Source of the DNA: Rathayibacter sp. Leaf185
Lineage (GTDB): Bacteria; Actinomycetota; Actinomycetes; Actinomycetales; Microbacteriaceae
Length of the DNA stretch: 64,000 nucleotides
Assembly: GCF_001423885.1 (NCBI RefSeq)
Contig: NZ_LMPP01000002.1
Location: 504,575-568,574, forward strand
Direction of reading: 5' to 3'
The notes below the pieces were generated by a model. It saw only the letters and a program-made list of their open reading frames with translations. It was not told where the DNA came from and ran no database searches. Made by a program: the position numbers and the translations under genes. This document shows, in pieces, positions 34,325-43,106 of the stretch; positions within the stretch are counted from its first letter, which is position 1, and every line of letters begins with the position of its first letter.

Positions 34325-34342
34325 GTGAAGTGATCGCTTCAC
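34325..34342. promoter_or_regulatory. Candidate operator GTGAAGTGATCGCTTCAC
   Basis: An almost perfect 18-base palindrome (only the TGATCG centre departs at one pair) in the intergenic region between the NCS1 permease and its XRE-cupin regulator. It is the best candidate site for that regulator. Confidence 0.55.
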
Positions 34343-34428
34343 GGATGTCAACCTACGACTCGGCCCCCCGCGGATCGTTTCGGCTCCGTTACGGGTGCGT
34401 GACGATCACTGAGGAAGGACGACGGGCG

Positions 34429-35073
34429 ATGCTCTCCGACAGCTCCGCCGACGGTGGCGGCACCGCTGGACCTCGGGACGCCGCCGAGGAGCGGGCGCTC
34501 GCCGCGGCCGTCGGCGACCGCGAGCGGCTCGGAGCGCGGCTGCGCGATCTGCGCCTCGCGTCGGGGATGTCGCTGCGGGCCCTGGCCGGCGACCTCGGGA
34601 TCTCGGCCAGCGCCGTGTCGCAGATCGAGCGCGGGGCGATGCAGCCGTCGGTCGGCCGCTTGATCGCGATGGTCGGAGCCCTGGGTGTCCCGCTGTCGGC
34701 CGTCTTCGACGAGTCGGCCCCCGCGCCCGCCCTGATCGAGACCGCGGTCGTCCGCGCGGGCGAGGTGGCGCCGGTCACCCTCGACGGAGGCGTGCTCTTC
34801 CGCCGGCTCGCACCCGGGCCGATCGACGCGGTGGACTTCTTCGAGTCGACCTATCCGCCGGGGTCGACCTCGACGGCGCACCGGCAGTTCCTCCGCCACG
34901 ACGGCTTCGAGGTCGGGACCGTGACGCTCGGCGAGCTGACGGTCGAGTTCGAGGACGAGATCGTCGTGCTGGCCGCGGGCGACGCCATCACCTTCCCGTG
35001 CGAGCGCCCGCACAGGATGGTCAATCGCGGGACCGGGACCGCGATCGCGACCTGGTTGATCGTGCACCGCTGA
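34429..35073 (+). CDS. XRE-family regulator with C-terminal cupin domain
   Basis: Transcription factor of 214 residues. An HTH at about 30-85 reads LGARLRDLRLASGMSLRALA then GISASAVSQIERGAMQPSVG. A C-terminal cupin has HRQFLRHDGFEVGTVTLGEL and AAGDAITFPCERPHRMVNRG. XRE-cupin proteins usually sense a small ligand and control a nearby catabolic or transport gene. The ATG at 34429 has AGGAAGG at 34412-34418. It probably regulates the divergent permease/racemase operon through the palindrome at 34325-34342. Confidence 0.9.
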   Translation: MLSDSSADGGGTAGPRDAAEERALAAAVGDRERLGARLRDLRLASGMSLRALAGDLGISASAVSQIERGAMQPSVGRLIAMVGALGVPLSAVFDESAPAPALIETAVVRAGEVAPVTLDGGVLFRRLAPGPIDAVDFFESTYPPGSTSTAHRQFLRHDGFEVGTVTLGELTVEFEDEIVVLAAGDAITFPCERPHRMVNRGTGTAIATWLIVHR

Positions 35074-35252
35074 GTCGCGCGCCCACCCCGGTCCCGCCCG
35101 CCTGCTCCTCGGACCATCCCGGTATGGGATCCTGTTCGCGCTCCTCCACAGCGGGGGCGAGGTGGGTTCTTGTCCACATCCCACGGTGGATCCGGGGGGA
35201 GACCGGCCTCGATGTCGGTGCCGCCTGATGGGCTGGGCACCTCGAGCGATTG

Positions 35253-35588
35253 GTGCGGAACGTGGATGGATGCAAGGACGACAGGCGCGGCGACGGATGT
35301 CCGCGGTGGTGTGCGGGAGAGCACGACGAGGTCTCGACGGTGGCCGACCGGCTGCATCGCTCGGCCGTGCGATCGCTGCCCGTGGTGCTCTGGGCGGGCA
35401 GTCGGGAGGTCGATGGGCCGAGCGCGGCGACGGTGCACGTCTCGCTGTGCCGGCCGGGTCCGGCGGGGGAGGAGCGACTGCGACTCGAGGCCGACGAGCT
35501 CGGCGAGGTCGATCTCGACCTCAGCTCGGCGGCGCGTCTCGCCAGGGGGGTGGAGACGGTGCTCGGCCTACTCGGTCACGCCTCGTGA
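35253..35588 (+). CDS. DUF6907-like hypothetical protein
   Basis: Protein of about 111 residues. CPRWCAGEHDE followed by the VSLCRPGPAGEERLRLEADE and SSAARLARGVETVLGLL blocks resembles the actinobacterial DUF6907 family, named here from memory of its CPxWC pattern. The role is unknown. GTG at 35253 is used; TTG at 35250 and GTG at 35262 are alternatives, and none has a clear ribosome site. Its 3' end overlaps the convergent XRE gene by 21 bases, so the two would form antisense mRNA ends. Confidence 0.55.
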   Translation: MRNVDGCKDDRRGDGCPRWCAGEHDEVSTVADRLHRSAVRSLPVVLWAGSREVDGPSAATVHVSLCRPGPAGEERLRLEADELGEVDLDLSSAARLARGVETVLGLLGHAS

Positions 35589-35855
35589 GGCGCGGGGCGG
35601 GTTGGGCGGCAGCAGATCCATCAGCTCGATGTCGAGCGCCTCGCAGAGGGCGAACAGGGTGCGCAGCGTCGGGTTGGCGGGCGACCCCGGCTTCGACTCG
35701 CCCTTCTCGAACTTCTGGTAGGTGTATCCGGCGAGCCCCGCCGCGTGCGCGATGCGCTCCTGGCTCTCGCCCTTCGCGATGCGGGCGCGGTGCAGGGTGG
35801 TGCCGAGCTCACGCGCGTAGGCGGCCCAGTCGCGTTCGGGGGTGGGAGTCGACAT
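35568..35855 (-). CDS. Small XRE-family HTH protein
   Basis: DNA-binding protein of about 95 residues. HTH region: LGTTLHRARIAKGESQERIA then HAAGLAGYTYQKFEKGESKP, followed by TLRTLFALCEALDIELMDLL, typical of single-domain XRE proteins. ATG at 35855 gives MSTPTPERDW; ATG at 35894 would add 13 residues. It is convergent with, and overlaps, the DUF6907-like gene. The target is unknown. Confidence 0.8.
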   Translation of the reverse strand: MSTPTPERDWAAYARELGTTLHRARIAKGESQERIAHAAGLAGYTYQKFEKGESKPGSPANPTLRTLFALCEALDIELMDLLPPNPPRASRGVTE

Positions 35856-35992
35856 CCGGCCAGCTTCCGAGATGTTCGGCTCCCGGTCAGCCATATGCAG
35901 ATGGGAAATTCGCTGTGGGCATACTCGGGTGGCCTGAGCGGGCCGGTGACCGGTCATTCGGGGGGTAGGCGCGCACCGCCTAAGATGGCCGG

Positions 35993-36439
35993 GTGCCAGT
36001 GAACACCGAACTCGTCGGGCGCGCCTTCGCCCCCACCGAGCCCTATCAGGTGGGTCGTGAGAAGGTGCGCGAGTTCGCGCGCGCCGTCTTCGCGATGTCC
36101 CCCCTCCACCACGACCCCGAGGCCGCCCGGAGCGCCGGATACGCCGACGTGATCGCGCCGTCGACCTTCCCCGTGGTGATGCAGGAGTTGACCATCGCGC
36201 AGATGCTGGCCGAGCCCGACGCCGACATCGACTTCAGCCGCGTCGTCCACGGCGACCAGCGGTTCGCCTACAGCCGCCCCATCGTCGCCGGCGACGAGCT
36301 GACGGCGCAGCTGACCATCGCGGGCGTGAAGCGGCTCGGTCCGCACTCCATGATCACGATCGAGTCCTTCATCGCCGACGACAACGGCGAGCACGTCGTG
36401 ACCGCCGTGTCCACTCTCGTCGTCAGGGGAGACGAATGA
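35993..36439 (+). CDS. MaoC-like dehydratase, HadA type
   Basis: Protein of 148 residues with an N-terminal MaoC/FAS1-type hotdog fold. EKVREFARAV, SPLHHDPEAARSAGYADVIA and APSTFPVV match the non-catalytic or structural partner (HadA/HadC-like) of (3R)-hydroxyacyl-ACP dehydratases. Start GTG at 35993, exactly 6 bases after TAAGAT (35981-35986), so probably leaderless. Overlaps the next gene by 4 bases (ATGA). This MaoC-MaoC-murB order is common in actinobacteria. Confidence 0.9.
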   Translation: MPVNTELVGRAFAPTEPYQVGREKVREFARAVFAMSPLHHDPEAARSAGYADVIAPSTFPVVMQELTIAQMLAEPDADIDFSRVVHGDQRFAYSRPIVAGDELTAQLTIAGVKRLGPHSMITIESFIADDNGEHVVTAVSTLVVRGDE

Positions 36440-36909
36440 GCGCCGAGCGCACCACCCCGGCCGGAGCCGTCGTCGACGCTCCCGCCGGCCGTCCCGTCCT
36501 CTCCGACCTCGAGGTCGGCCAGGTGATCGCCGAGCGCCGTTTCCACTTCGATCGCGACACCCTCGTCCGCTACGCCGCCGCCTCCGGCGACTTCAACGCC
36601 ATCCACTACCGCGACGACGTCGCGGCCGAGGTGGGCCTCCCCGGCGTCCTCGCCCATGGCATGCTCACGATGGGCACGGCCGTCCAGGTCGTCGTCGATT
36701 GGATCGGCGACCCCGGCCTCGTCGTCGACTACCGGGTCCGCTTCACCCGCCCGATCGTCGTCGACCCGCGGGACGGCGCCGAGGTCGACGTCGTGGCGAA
36801 GGTCGGCGAGATCGACTCCGATGCCGGCGCCGCGCGGATCGACCTGGCGGTCACCGTCGCCGGCCAGGCCGTGCTGGGGAAGGCCCAGGCGCGCGTCTCG
36901 CTCGTCTGA
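36436..36909 (+). CDS. MaoC-like dehydratase, HadB type (catalytic)
   Basis: Hotdog-fold hydratase of 157 residues. DFNAIHYRDDVAAEVGLPGV carries the hydratase-2 motif, with Asp and His of the catalytic pair, followed by LAHGMLTMG. It should form a heterodimer with the HadA-like protein and dehydrate 3-hydroxyacyl thioesters. The gene is translationally coupled to its partner and lies 10 bases before murB. Confidence 0.92.
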   Translation: MSAERTTPAGAVVDAPAGRPVLSDLEVGQVIAERRFHFDRDTLVRYAAASGDFNAIHYRDDVAAEVGLPGVLAHGMLTMGTAVQVVVDWIGDPGLVVDYRVRFTRPIVVDPRDGAEVDVVAKVGEIDSDAGAARIDLAVTVAGQAVLGKAQARVSLV

Positions 36910-36919
36910 CCCGTCCCCG

Positions 36920-38047
36920 ATGACCACCCCCTCCCTCTCCTCCCTCACGACTCTGAGGGTCGGCGGCGCTCCCGAGCGCTGCTTCGAGGCCGCGACCGCG
37001 GACGAGCTCGTCTCGGTGCTGCACGAGCTGTGGGCCGAGGACGAGGCGTGGCTGCTCGTCGGCGGCGGCTCGAACCTCCTCGTCGGTGACGACGGAGTCG
37101 AGGGCACGGTCGTCCTGGTGCGCACGACCGGCGTCGAGCGCCTCGAGTCCGAGCGACCGGGCGCCGTGCACCTCCGTGTGCAGGCGGGCGAATCGTGGGA
37201 CGGCCTCGTCGCCACCGCTGTCGAGCGCGGCTGGGCCGGGCTGGAGGCCCTCAGCGGGATCCCCGGCACCGTCGGCGCATCGCCGGTGCAGAACATCGGC
37301 GCCTACGGGCAGGAGCTCTCGGACACTCTCGTCGCGGTGTCCTTCCTCGACGAGGACGCTTCGGAGCCGGTCAGGCTGACCGCCGCCGAGCTCGGTCTCG
37401 GCTACCGCACCTCCGTCATCAAGCAGGGTCGCCGCGGCGCGGTCCTCGCGGTCGAGTTCCTCCTCGAGGAGGCGGGCGCGGGCGGGGCCGGTGCTCCGGT
37501 CGCCTACGCCCAGCTCGCCTCGGCGCTCGGAGTCGCGCTCGGCGACCGGGTGCCCCTCGCCGAGGTGCGCGAGACGGTGCTGCGCCTTCGAGCCGCGAAG
37601 GGCATGGTTCTCGATCCGCGCGACCCCGACACCGCGAGTGCCGGCTCCTTCTTCACCAACCCGATCGTCACGACCGCGTTCGCCGGCGGCCTGCCGCCCG
37701 CCGCACCCCGCTGGCCGGTCGAGCCGGTGCACGAGGCCGCGGTCGTCACCCCGCTCTCGGCCGTCGAGGCGGGCGAGCCGGTCGGCGTCCCCGCCCCCTC
37801 GGCACCCGGCGAGCTGGTCAAGCTCAGCGCCGCCTGGCTGATCGAGCACTCCGGAGTCTCACGCGGCTTCGCGCTGCCCGGCTCGCGCGCCGCCGTGTCG
37901 AGCAAGCACACGCTCGCGCTCACCAATCGGGGCGGAGCGCGGGCCGAGGAGATCGCCGAGCTCGCCCGCTACGTGCAGGGCAGGGTCCTCGCCGAGTTCG
38001 GCGTCCTCCTGCACCCCGAGCCGGTCGTGGTCGGCACCACCGTCTGA
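36920..38047 (+). CDS. murB: UDP-N-acetylenolpyruvoylglucosamine reductase
   Basis: FAD/NADPH enzyme of 375 residues that makes UDP-MurNAc for peptidoglycan. LTTLRVGG, LLVGGGSNLLVGDDGVEGTV, GLEALSGIPGTVGASPVQNI and LGYRTSVIK are canonical MurB blocks. Near the C-terminus are SAGSFFTNPIV with the catalytic Ser region, LIEHSG and SSKHTLALTNRG. Slightly longer than type I MurB because of an insert around residues 260-290. It ends 10 bases from the convergent ABC permease gene. Confidence 0.95.
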   Translation: MTTPSLSSLTTLRVGGAPERCFEAATADELVSVLHELWAEDEAWLLVGGGSNLLVGDDGVEGTVVLVRTTGVERLESERPGAVHLRVQAGESWDGLVATAVERGWAGLEALSGIPGTVGASPVQNIGAYGQELSDTLVAVSFLDEDASEPVRLTAAELGLGYRTSVIKQGRRGAVLAVEFLLEEAGAGGAGAPVAYAQLASALGVALGDRVPLAEVRETVLRLRAAKGMVLDPRDPDTASAGSFFTNPIVTTAFAGGLPPAAPRWPVEPVHEAAVVTPLSAVEAGEPVGVPAPSAPGELVKLSAAWLIEHSGVSRGFALPGSRAAVSSKHTLALTNRGGARAEEIAELARYVQGRVLAEFGVLLHPEPVVVGTTV

Positions 38048-38057
38048 CCCGTGCGGG

Positions 38058-38921
38058 TCAGGAGTCCCGCCGGATCCAGCGGAACGTGAGCCGGCAGGCG
38101 ACGAGGCCCACGACCAGCCAGACGGCCAGGACGAGGGCCACTCCGCCGAGATCCCACGAACCGTCGACCTCGAGCTGCTCGAAGTCCGACGGCAGGAACA
38201 CGGCGCGCATCCCCTGGGCGATCCACTTCAGCGGGAACACGCTCGCGACGTTCTGCAGCCAGTCGGGCAGCGTGGTGAACGACAGGTACGACCCCGAGAT
38301 GAACTGCAGCACCAGCAGCGGAGGCACGATGACGGCCGTCGCGCTCTTGCCCGATCGAGGGAGCGCCGAGACCGCGATGCCGAGGATCGCCGAGGTGGCG
38401 ACTCCGCCCAGGTACACCCAGGCGAAGGTCGCCCAGCGCCCGCTGTCGCTCGGCAGCTCGACCGAGAAGACGGTCGCCGCCACGATCAGGAGGAGCGCGG
38501 TCTGCGCGAGGCTCGTCACGAGCACCTGCCCGAACTTGCCGAGGAAGTAGCTCAGCACGGGCAGGGGAGCCCCGGCGAGGCGCTTCAGGGTGCCGTCGCT
38601 GCGCTCGACCGCGATATCGACGCCGAGGTTCTGCACGCCCGAGAGCAGGATGCCCGCCGCAGCGAGCCCCGGCACGTAGTACTCGGCCATCGTGATGCCC
38701 GGGTCCTGCGGGTCGGCCTGCATGATCGCGTTCTCGCCGAAGGCGACCGAGAAGATCGTCAGCAGCAGCACCGGGAAGAGGAACGTGAAGAAGACCTGGT
38801 CGGGCGCGCGGAAGTACGACCGGACCTCGTAGCGCGCCCGCGCGGCGCCGAGGCGCAGTGTCCGGACGGGGCCGTAGCGGAGGGGCGTCGAGCGGATCGG
38901 CTGCCGGGTCACGGTGCTCAT
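38058..38921 (-). CDS. ABC-2 type transporter permease (second exporter)
   Basis: Membrane subunit of 287 residues with six spans. YEVRSYFRAPDQVFFTFLFP, then FISGSYLSFTTLPDWLQNVA and ending RLTFRWIRRDS, typical of DrrB-like permeases. Its ATG overlaps the stop of the partner ATPase by 4 bases. It exports an unknown, probably hydrophobic compound. Confidence 0.9.
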   Translation of the reverse strand: MSTVTRQPIRSTPLRYGPVRTLRLGAARARYEVRSYFRAPDQVFFTFLFPVLLLTIFSVAFGENAIMQADPQDPGITMAEYYVPGLAAAGILLSGVQNLGVDIAVERSDGTLKRLAGAPLPVLSYFLGKFGQVLVTSLAQTALLLIVAATVFSVELPSDSGRWATFAWVYLGGVATSAILGIAVSALPRSGKSATAVIVPPLLVLQFISGSYLSFTTLPDWLQNVASVFPLKWIAQGMRAVFLPSDFEQLEVDGSWDLGGVALVLAVWLVVGLVACRLTFRWIRRDS

Positions 38922-39799
38922 GCGGGCTCTCCGATGCGGTCGAGGGAGTCGCCCGCGCGGTCGTCGCGGATGAGGTCGAGGTAGATGTCCTCGAGACTCG
39001 GCCGCACCACCGCGAGGGCGGTCGGCTCACCCAGGCGATCGCTGAGCTCGGCGACGGTGCGCGCGGGCTCGGAGGAGCGCACGCGCCGCAGCAGCCCGCC
39101 CTCCTCCCACTGCACGATCGGCACACGCGCCTCGTCGCCGCCGATCTCGCTCACCGGGCCGATCGCGAGCAGGCGGCCGCCGGCGATGACGGCCGCGCGA
39201 TCGCCGAGCCGAGCCGCCTCGTCGAGGTAGTGGGTGGTCAGCAGGATCGTCGTGCCCTCGCTCTTGAGGAGCGCGACGAGATCCCAGAAGGAGTGGCGCG
39301 CCTCCGGATCGAAGCCCGTGGTGGGCTCGTCGAGGAACACGAGCTCGGGACGGCCGATGATGCCGAGGGCGACGTCGACGCGGCGGCGCTGACCGCCCGA
39401 GAGCTTGCCGATGCGCGAGCGCGCCTTGGCGGTGAGCCCGACCGCCTCGATCGTCTCGTCGACGTCGCGCGGATGCGGGTAGAGGCCGGCGAAGTGCGCG
39501 ATCTGCTCGCGGACCGTCGCGTTGCCGGATTCACCGCTGGACTGCAGCACGATCCCCAGGCGCGACTTCCAGGCGAGATCGCCGTGCCGCGGGTCGGTCC
39601 CGAGCACGCTCACCTCGCCTCCTGAGCGGTCGCGGTAGCCCTCGAGGATCTCGATCGTCGTCGACTTGCCGGCGCCGTTGGGCCCGAGCAGCGCGAAGGT
39701 CTCGCCGCGGTGGATGTCGAACGAGATCCCGGTGACGGCCGGCGCACCGCCGTAGTCCTTCCGCAGATCGCGGACACGGACCGCGGGCTCATCGCTCAT
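38918..39799 (-). CDS. ABC transporter ATP-binding protein (second exporter)
   Basis: ATPase of 293 residues. Walker A GPNGAGKSTT, signature LSGGQRRRVDVALGI, Walker B LVFLDEPTTGFD and LTTHYLDEAARL are intact. A C-terminal extension with VRPSLEDIYLDLI is characteristic of DrrA-type exporters. ATG at 39799 is preferred; GTG at 39814 would add five residues. It forms a two-gene operon with the permease. Confidence 0.92.
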   Translation of the reverse strand: MSDEPAVRVRDLRKDYGGAPAVTGISFDIHRGETFALLGPNGAGKSTTIEILEGYRDRSGGEVSVLGTDPRHGDLAWKSRLGIVLQSSGESGNATVREQIAHFAGLYPHPRDVDETIEAVGLTAKARSRIGKLSGGQRRRVDVALGIIGRPELVFLDEPTTGFDPEARHSFWDLVALLKSEGTTILLTTHYLDEAARLGDRAAVIAGGRLLAIGPVSEIGGDEARVPIVQWEEGGLLRRVRSSEPARTVAELSDRLGEPTALAVVRPSLEDIYLDLIRDDRAGDSLDRIGEPA

Positions 39800-40134
39800 C
39801 CCACCAGCGTGCACGAACCCCGCCCTCAGCGACAGTAATAGTCCCCATCCGCCCCTTTTCCCCTAGCAGAGGCGCCCACACCCCGCGACTGCTATGGCTT
39901 CCACCGATCCGGACCGGTGTCGTGCATCGGTCCGGATCGAGCGCCTGCAGACCCCCGACCCCGTTCGAGCGCAACCGGCGATTCGCGTCTCAGCGAATCG
40001 TTGTGCGCGAACGCGACCCGCTCTCTGGATCGCGACCCCCTCGGAAGCCGACTGCGGCTGATCGACGACGAAGGAGGAGATCAGCTCGAGGGACACCGCG
40101 ACTGCGGCCGATCGACGACGAAGGAGGAGAGAGG
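39800..40134. other. Intergenic region of 335 bases with hairpins and direct repeats
   Basis: No gene is supported here. It holds a perfect 12-bp hairpin (39905-39916 with 39928-39939), an 8-bp hairpin (39979-39986 with 39993-40000) and a 32-bp direct repeat (40049-40130). The region lies upstream of the exporter operon and downstream of the aminotransferase, so it probably contains the terminator of the latter. Confidence 0.7.
40049..40130. repeat. 32-bp direct repeat, 50-bp period
   Basis: Copies at 40049-40080 and 40099-40130 differ at one base. Each runs from CGACTGCGGC to GATCGACGACGAAGGAGGAG. The second copy ends 5 bases before the aminotransferase stop codon. Function is unknown. Confidence 0.9.
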
Positions 40135-41361
40135 CTAGGAAAACAGCGCCTGGAGGCGCTTCACGCCTTCGAGCAGCGCGTCGTCGCCCAGGGCGTAGGA
40201 CAGCCGGAGGTAGCCGCTCGGTCCGAAGGCCTCGCCGGGCACTGTGGCGACCTCGGCCTGCTCGAGGATGAAGTCGGCGAGCTCGAGCGAGGTCGTCGGA
40301 GTGACGCCGCGCCACTCCCGGTTGAGGAGGCCACGGACGTCCGGGTACACGTAGAACGCGCCGCCGGGGGTCGGGCACTCGACCCCGTCGATCGCGTTCA
40401 GCTCGGCGACGATGGTGCGGCGACGACGGTCGAAGGCGAGGCGCATCTCCTCCGCCGGCTGCTGCGGGCCGGTGAGGGCGGCGATCGCCGCGCGCTGCGA
40501 GATGTTCGAGACGTTGCTCGAGAGGTGCGACTGCAGGTTCGAGGCGCCCTTGATCGCGTCGGCCGGGCCCACCATCCACCCCACGCGCCAGCCGGTCATC
40601 GCGTAGGTCTTGGCGACGCCGTTGACCAGGATGGTGCGGTCGCGCAGTGCGGGCACGGCCTCGACGATCGAGGTGGCGCTCTCGAGCGGCGCCGCGTCGT
40701 CCTGGCCCTCGGCCGCGTAGACGAGGTTCTGGTAGATCTCGTCGGCGATGACCCAGAGACCGTGCTCGTCGGCCCACCGGCCGATGGCCGCGGTCTGCTC
40801 GGCGGAGTAGACGGCCCCGGTGGGGTTGGACGGCGACACGAAGAGGAGGACCTTGGTGCGCTCGGTGCGCGCCGCCTCCAGCTGCTCGACCGTGACGAGG
40901 TAGCCCTGGTCGGCTCCCGCGAAGACGTCGACCTGCACGCCTCCGGCGAGCTTGATCGCCTCGGGGTACGTGGTCCAGTAGGGAGTGGGGACGAGGACCT
41001 CGTCGCCGTCGTCGAGGAGGGTCTGGAACGCCTGGTACACGGCCTGCTTGCCGCCGTTCGTCACGACGACCTGCGAGGGCTCGACGGCCCATCCGGAGTC
41101 GCGCGCCGTCTTGTCGGCGATGGCCTGCCGGAGGTCGGGGAGGCCCGCGGCCGGCGTGTAGCGGTAGTTCCTCGGGTCGAGCACCGCGGCCGACGCGGCC
41201 TCGACGATGTGCTGCGGCGTCCGGAAGTCGGGCTCGCCCGCGGCGTACGAGATGACGGGCCGCCCCTGCGCCTGGAGGGCCTTCGCCTTCGCGTCGACCT
41301 TGAGGGTCGCGGACTCGGCGATGGCGGAGATGCGGGCGGAGATGCGCGTGGGTGAGGACAC
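40135..41361 (-). CDS. Pyridoxal phosphate aspartate aminotransferase (class I)
   Basis: Aminotransferase of 408 residues. [54 protein letters not shown] and the PLP lysine in [18 protein letters not shown] (near residue 250) are canonical for the AspC Ib group. It should convert aspartate and 2-oxoglutarate to oxaloacetate and glutamate. The start is GTG at 41361; TACGCT on the minus strand lies 7 bases before it (plus 41369-41374), suggesting leaderless expression. The upstream frame extension is not conserved. Confidence 0.93.
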   Translation of the reverse strand: MSSPTRISARISAIAESATLKVDAKAKALQAQGRPVISYAAGEPDFRTPQHIVEAASAAVLDPRNYRYTPAAGLPDLRQAIADKTARDSGWAVEPSQVVVTNGGKQAVYQAFQTLLDDGDEVLVPTPYWTTYPEAIKLAGGVQVDVFAGADQGYLVTVEQLEAARTERTKVLLFVSPSNPTGAVYSAEQTAAIGRWADEHGLWVIADEIYQNLVYAAEGQDDAAPLESATSIVEAVPALRDRTILVNGVAKTYAMTGWRVGWMVGPADAIKGASNLQSHLSSNVSNISQRAAIAALTGPQQPAEEMRLAFDRRRRTIVAELNAIDGVECPTPGGAFYVYPDVRGLLNREWRGVTPTTSLELADFILEQAEVATVPGEAFGPSGYLRLSYALGDDALLEGVKRLQALFS

Positions 41362-41550
41362 GATCGTCAGCGTATCCTCTGCGCGCGGGAGCCTCCATCC
41401 GCGGCCCGGCGCTCGGCTGGACACGCCCCACGGGGCCACGTACACTCGTCCGAGGTAGTCGAACTCTGCCCCGATTCACTGCGCCCGAGAGGGTGCCGGA
41501 GGGGTGGAGCAGGGTCCGATTCCTCCTCGGATGCTCGCAACGGCATCCAT

Positions 41551-41623
41551 AGGGCGGTGGCTCAATTGGTAGAGCAGCGGTCTCCAAAACCGCAGGTTGC
41601 AGGTTCGAGCCCTGTCCGCCCTG
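41551..41623 (+). tRNA. tRNA-Trp (CCA)
   Basis: Acceptor AGGGCGG pairs with CCGCCCT, with discriminator G. The anticodon stem GCGGT/ACCGC holds loop CTCCAAA with CCA at 41584-41586. TTCGAGC is present in the T-arm. Its position before secE is typical of actinobacteria. TACACT near 41442-41447 is a possible -10 box. Confidence 0.95.
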
Positions 41624-41735
41624 CACATCGATGCCCGTCGCACGCGGTCCCCGCGAAGCAGCGGACATCGGTCCAGGGCCGCCCGATGGGCGGCCGGCCA
41701 CACCGGAGGTTCCGGTGCGGGAAAGGTGCGTGCAG

Positions 41736-42011
41736 GTGGCCGGGAAAGCAGTCGACGAGCCGAGCGAGGACGTCGTCGCGATCGCGAATCAGCAGCGAGC
41801 CGCGCGGCGCAATCCGTTCGCGAGAATCGCCCTCTTCATCCGGCAGGTCATCGCCGAGCTGAAGAAGGTCGTCACGCCGACCCGCAAAGAGCTGGGCAAC
41901 TACGTCGTGGTGGTGCTGATCTTCGTCGTCATCATGATGGCGCTGGTCTCGTTCCTCGACTGGGTGTTCGCGCTGGCCGTGACCTACGTGTTCGGCACAC
42001 CCGCCACCTGA
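41736..42011 (+). CDS. secE: Preprotein translocase subunit SecE
   Basis: Essential translocon subunit of 91 residues. An amphipathic segment ARIALFIRQVIAELKKVVTP precedes TRKELGNYVVVVLIFVVIMM, the single C-terminal membrane span. The GTG at 41736 has AAAGG 9 bases upstream; the longer frame from 41631 overlaps the tRNA-Trp flank and is not SecE-like. It lies between tRNA-Trp and nusG, as expected. Confidence 0.95.
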   Translation: MAGKAVDEPSEDVVAIANQQRAARRNPFARIALFIRQVIAELKKVVTPTRKELGNYVVVVLIFVVIMMALVSFLDWVFALAVTYVFGTPAT

Positions 42012-42111
42012 GCCCGGAGGCGTCCGCGACCGCGAGAGCGGCGGACGCCGGCGACAGCGGTGCGCGGCCCGACGGGTGCGCACCGGATCGAACGAGAGAG
42101 AGTTGTGACGA

Positions 42112-43089
42112 GTGTCTGACAGAAACCGCGACGACGTCGACTGGGCGACGGCTGCCGAGCAGTCGTCGGAGGTCGACGAGGCGCAGGAGGGCGGGACCCT
42201 CGCCCAGGCTGAGGACGCCATCGAGCCCGCCGAGGAGGGCGCGCTGAGCGTCATCGACGAGAACGAGTCCGAGGACGACCTCGCCTCCGACCTGGAGGCC
42301 GCGCTTGACGCCATCGGCTCGATCGACGACCCCGAGGCCGACGAGGCCGTGGACGAGGCCGCGCACATCGACACCGTCGAGGAGGCCGAAGCGGCCCTCG
42401 AGGCCGTCGAGGACGAGGCCGAGGTCGCCGCGGAGGACGCGGAGGCCGAGGGCGAGGACGTCGCCGACATCGACCCCTACGAGGCGTTCCGCACCGAGCT
42501 CCGCGGCAAGATGGGCAAGTGGTACGTCATCCACTCCTACGCCGGCTTCGAGAAGCGCGTGAAGTCGAACATCGAGAACCGCAAGGTCTCGCTCGAGGCC
42601 GAGGACTACATCTTCGAGGTCCAGGTCCCGATGGAGGACGTGGTCGAGATCAAGAACGGCCAGCGCAAGATGGTGACCCGCGTGCGGATCCCCGGCTACG
42701 TGCTGGTGCGCATGGACCTCAACGAGGACTCGTGGTCGGTCGTCCGCCACACCCCCGGCGTGACCGGCTTCGTGGGCAACGCCCACAACCCGACCCCGCT
42801 GCGCTTCGAGGAGGCCTTCACGATGCTGAAGAGCCTCGTCGAGATCAAGGAGGTCGCGCCCTCGAAGGCTCCCGGCGCCAAGGGCCAGAAGCAGGCGCAG
42901 CGCGTCCTGCCGGCCGAGGTCGACTTCGAGATCGGCGAGACCATCACCATCAAGGAGGGCTCGTTCGCGGGTCTGCCCGGATCGATCAGCGAGATCAAGC
43001 CCGAGAGCGGCAAGCTCACGGTGCTGGTGTCGCTCTTCGAGCGCGAGACCCCGGTCGAGCTGTCGTTCGACCAGGTCACCAAGCTCTGA
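42112..43089 (+). CDS. nusG: Transcription antitermination/termination factor NusG
   Basis: RNA polymerase-binding factor of 325 residues. The NGN domain begins near residue 128 with KWYVIHSYAGFEKRVKSNIE and includes RIPGYVLVRM and TPGVTGFVGN. The C-terminal KOW domain has GETITIKEGSFAGLPGSISE. The first roughly 120 residues are a very acidic, low-complexity extension (DEAAHIDTVEEAEAALEAVE and similar), much longer than in E. coli NusG but known in actinobacteria. The start is GTG at 42112 with a weak GAGAGAG upstream. A hairpin follows the stop. Confidence 0.95.
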   Translation: MSDRNRDDVDWATAAEQSSEVDEAQEGGTLAQAEDAIEPAEEGALSVIDENESEDDLASDLEAALDAIGSIDDPEADEAVDEAAHIDTVEEAEAALEAVEDEAEVAAEDAEAEGEDVADIDPYEAFRTELRGKMGKWYVIHSYAGFEKRVKSNIENRKVSLEAEDYIFEVQVPMEDVVEIKNGQRKMVTRVRIPGYVLVRMDLNEDSWSVVRHTPGVTGFVGNAHNPTPLRFEEAFTMLKSLVEIKEVAPSKAPGAKGQKQAQRVLPAEVDFEIGETITIKEGSFAGLPGSISEIKPESGKLTVLVSLFERETPVELSFDQVTKL

Positions 43090-43106
43090 CGCACATCGTC
43101 CCGCCC

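Noticed and set aside
39863-41701. 612-residue minus-strand frame across the aminotransferase
   Set aside because: Alternate-frame shadow of the aminotransferase that also runs through the direct repeats and the tRNA-Trp gene.
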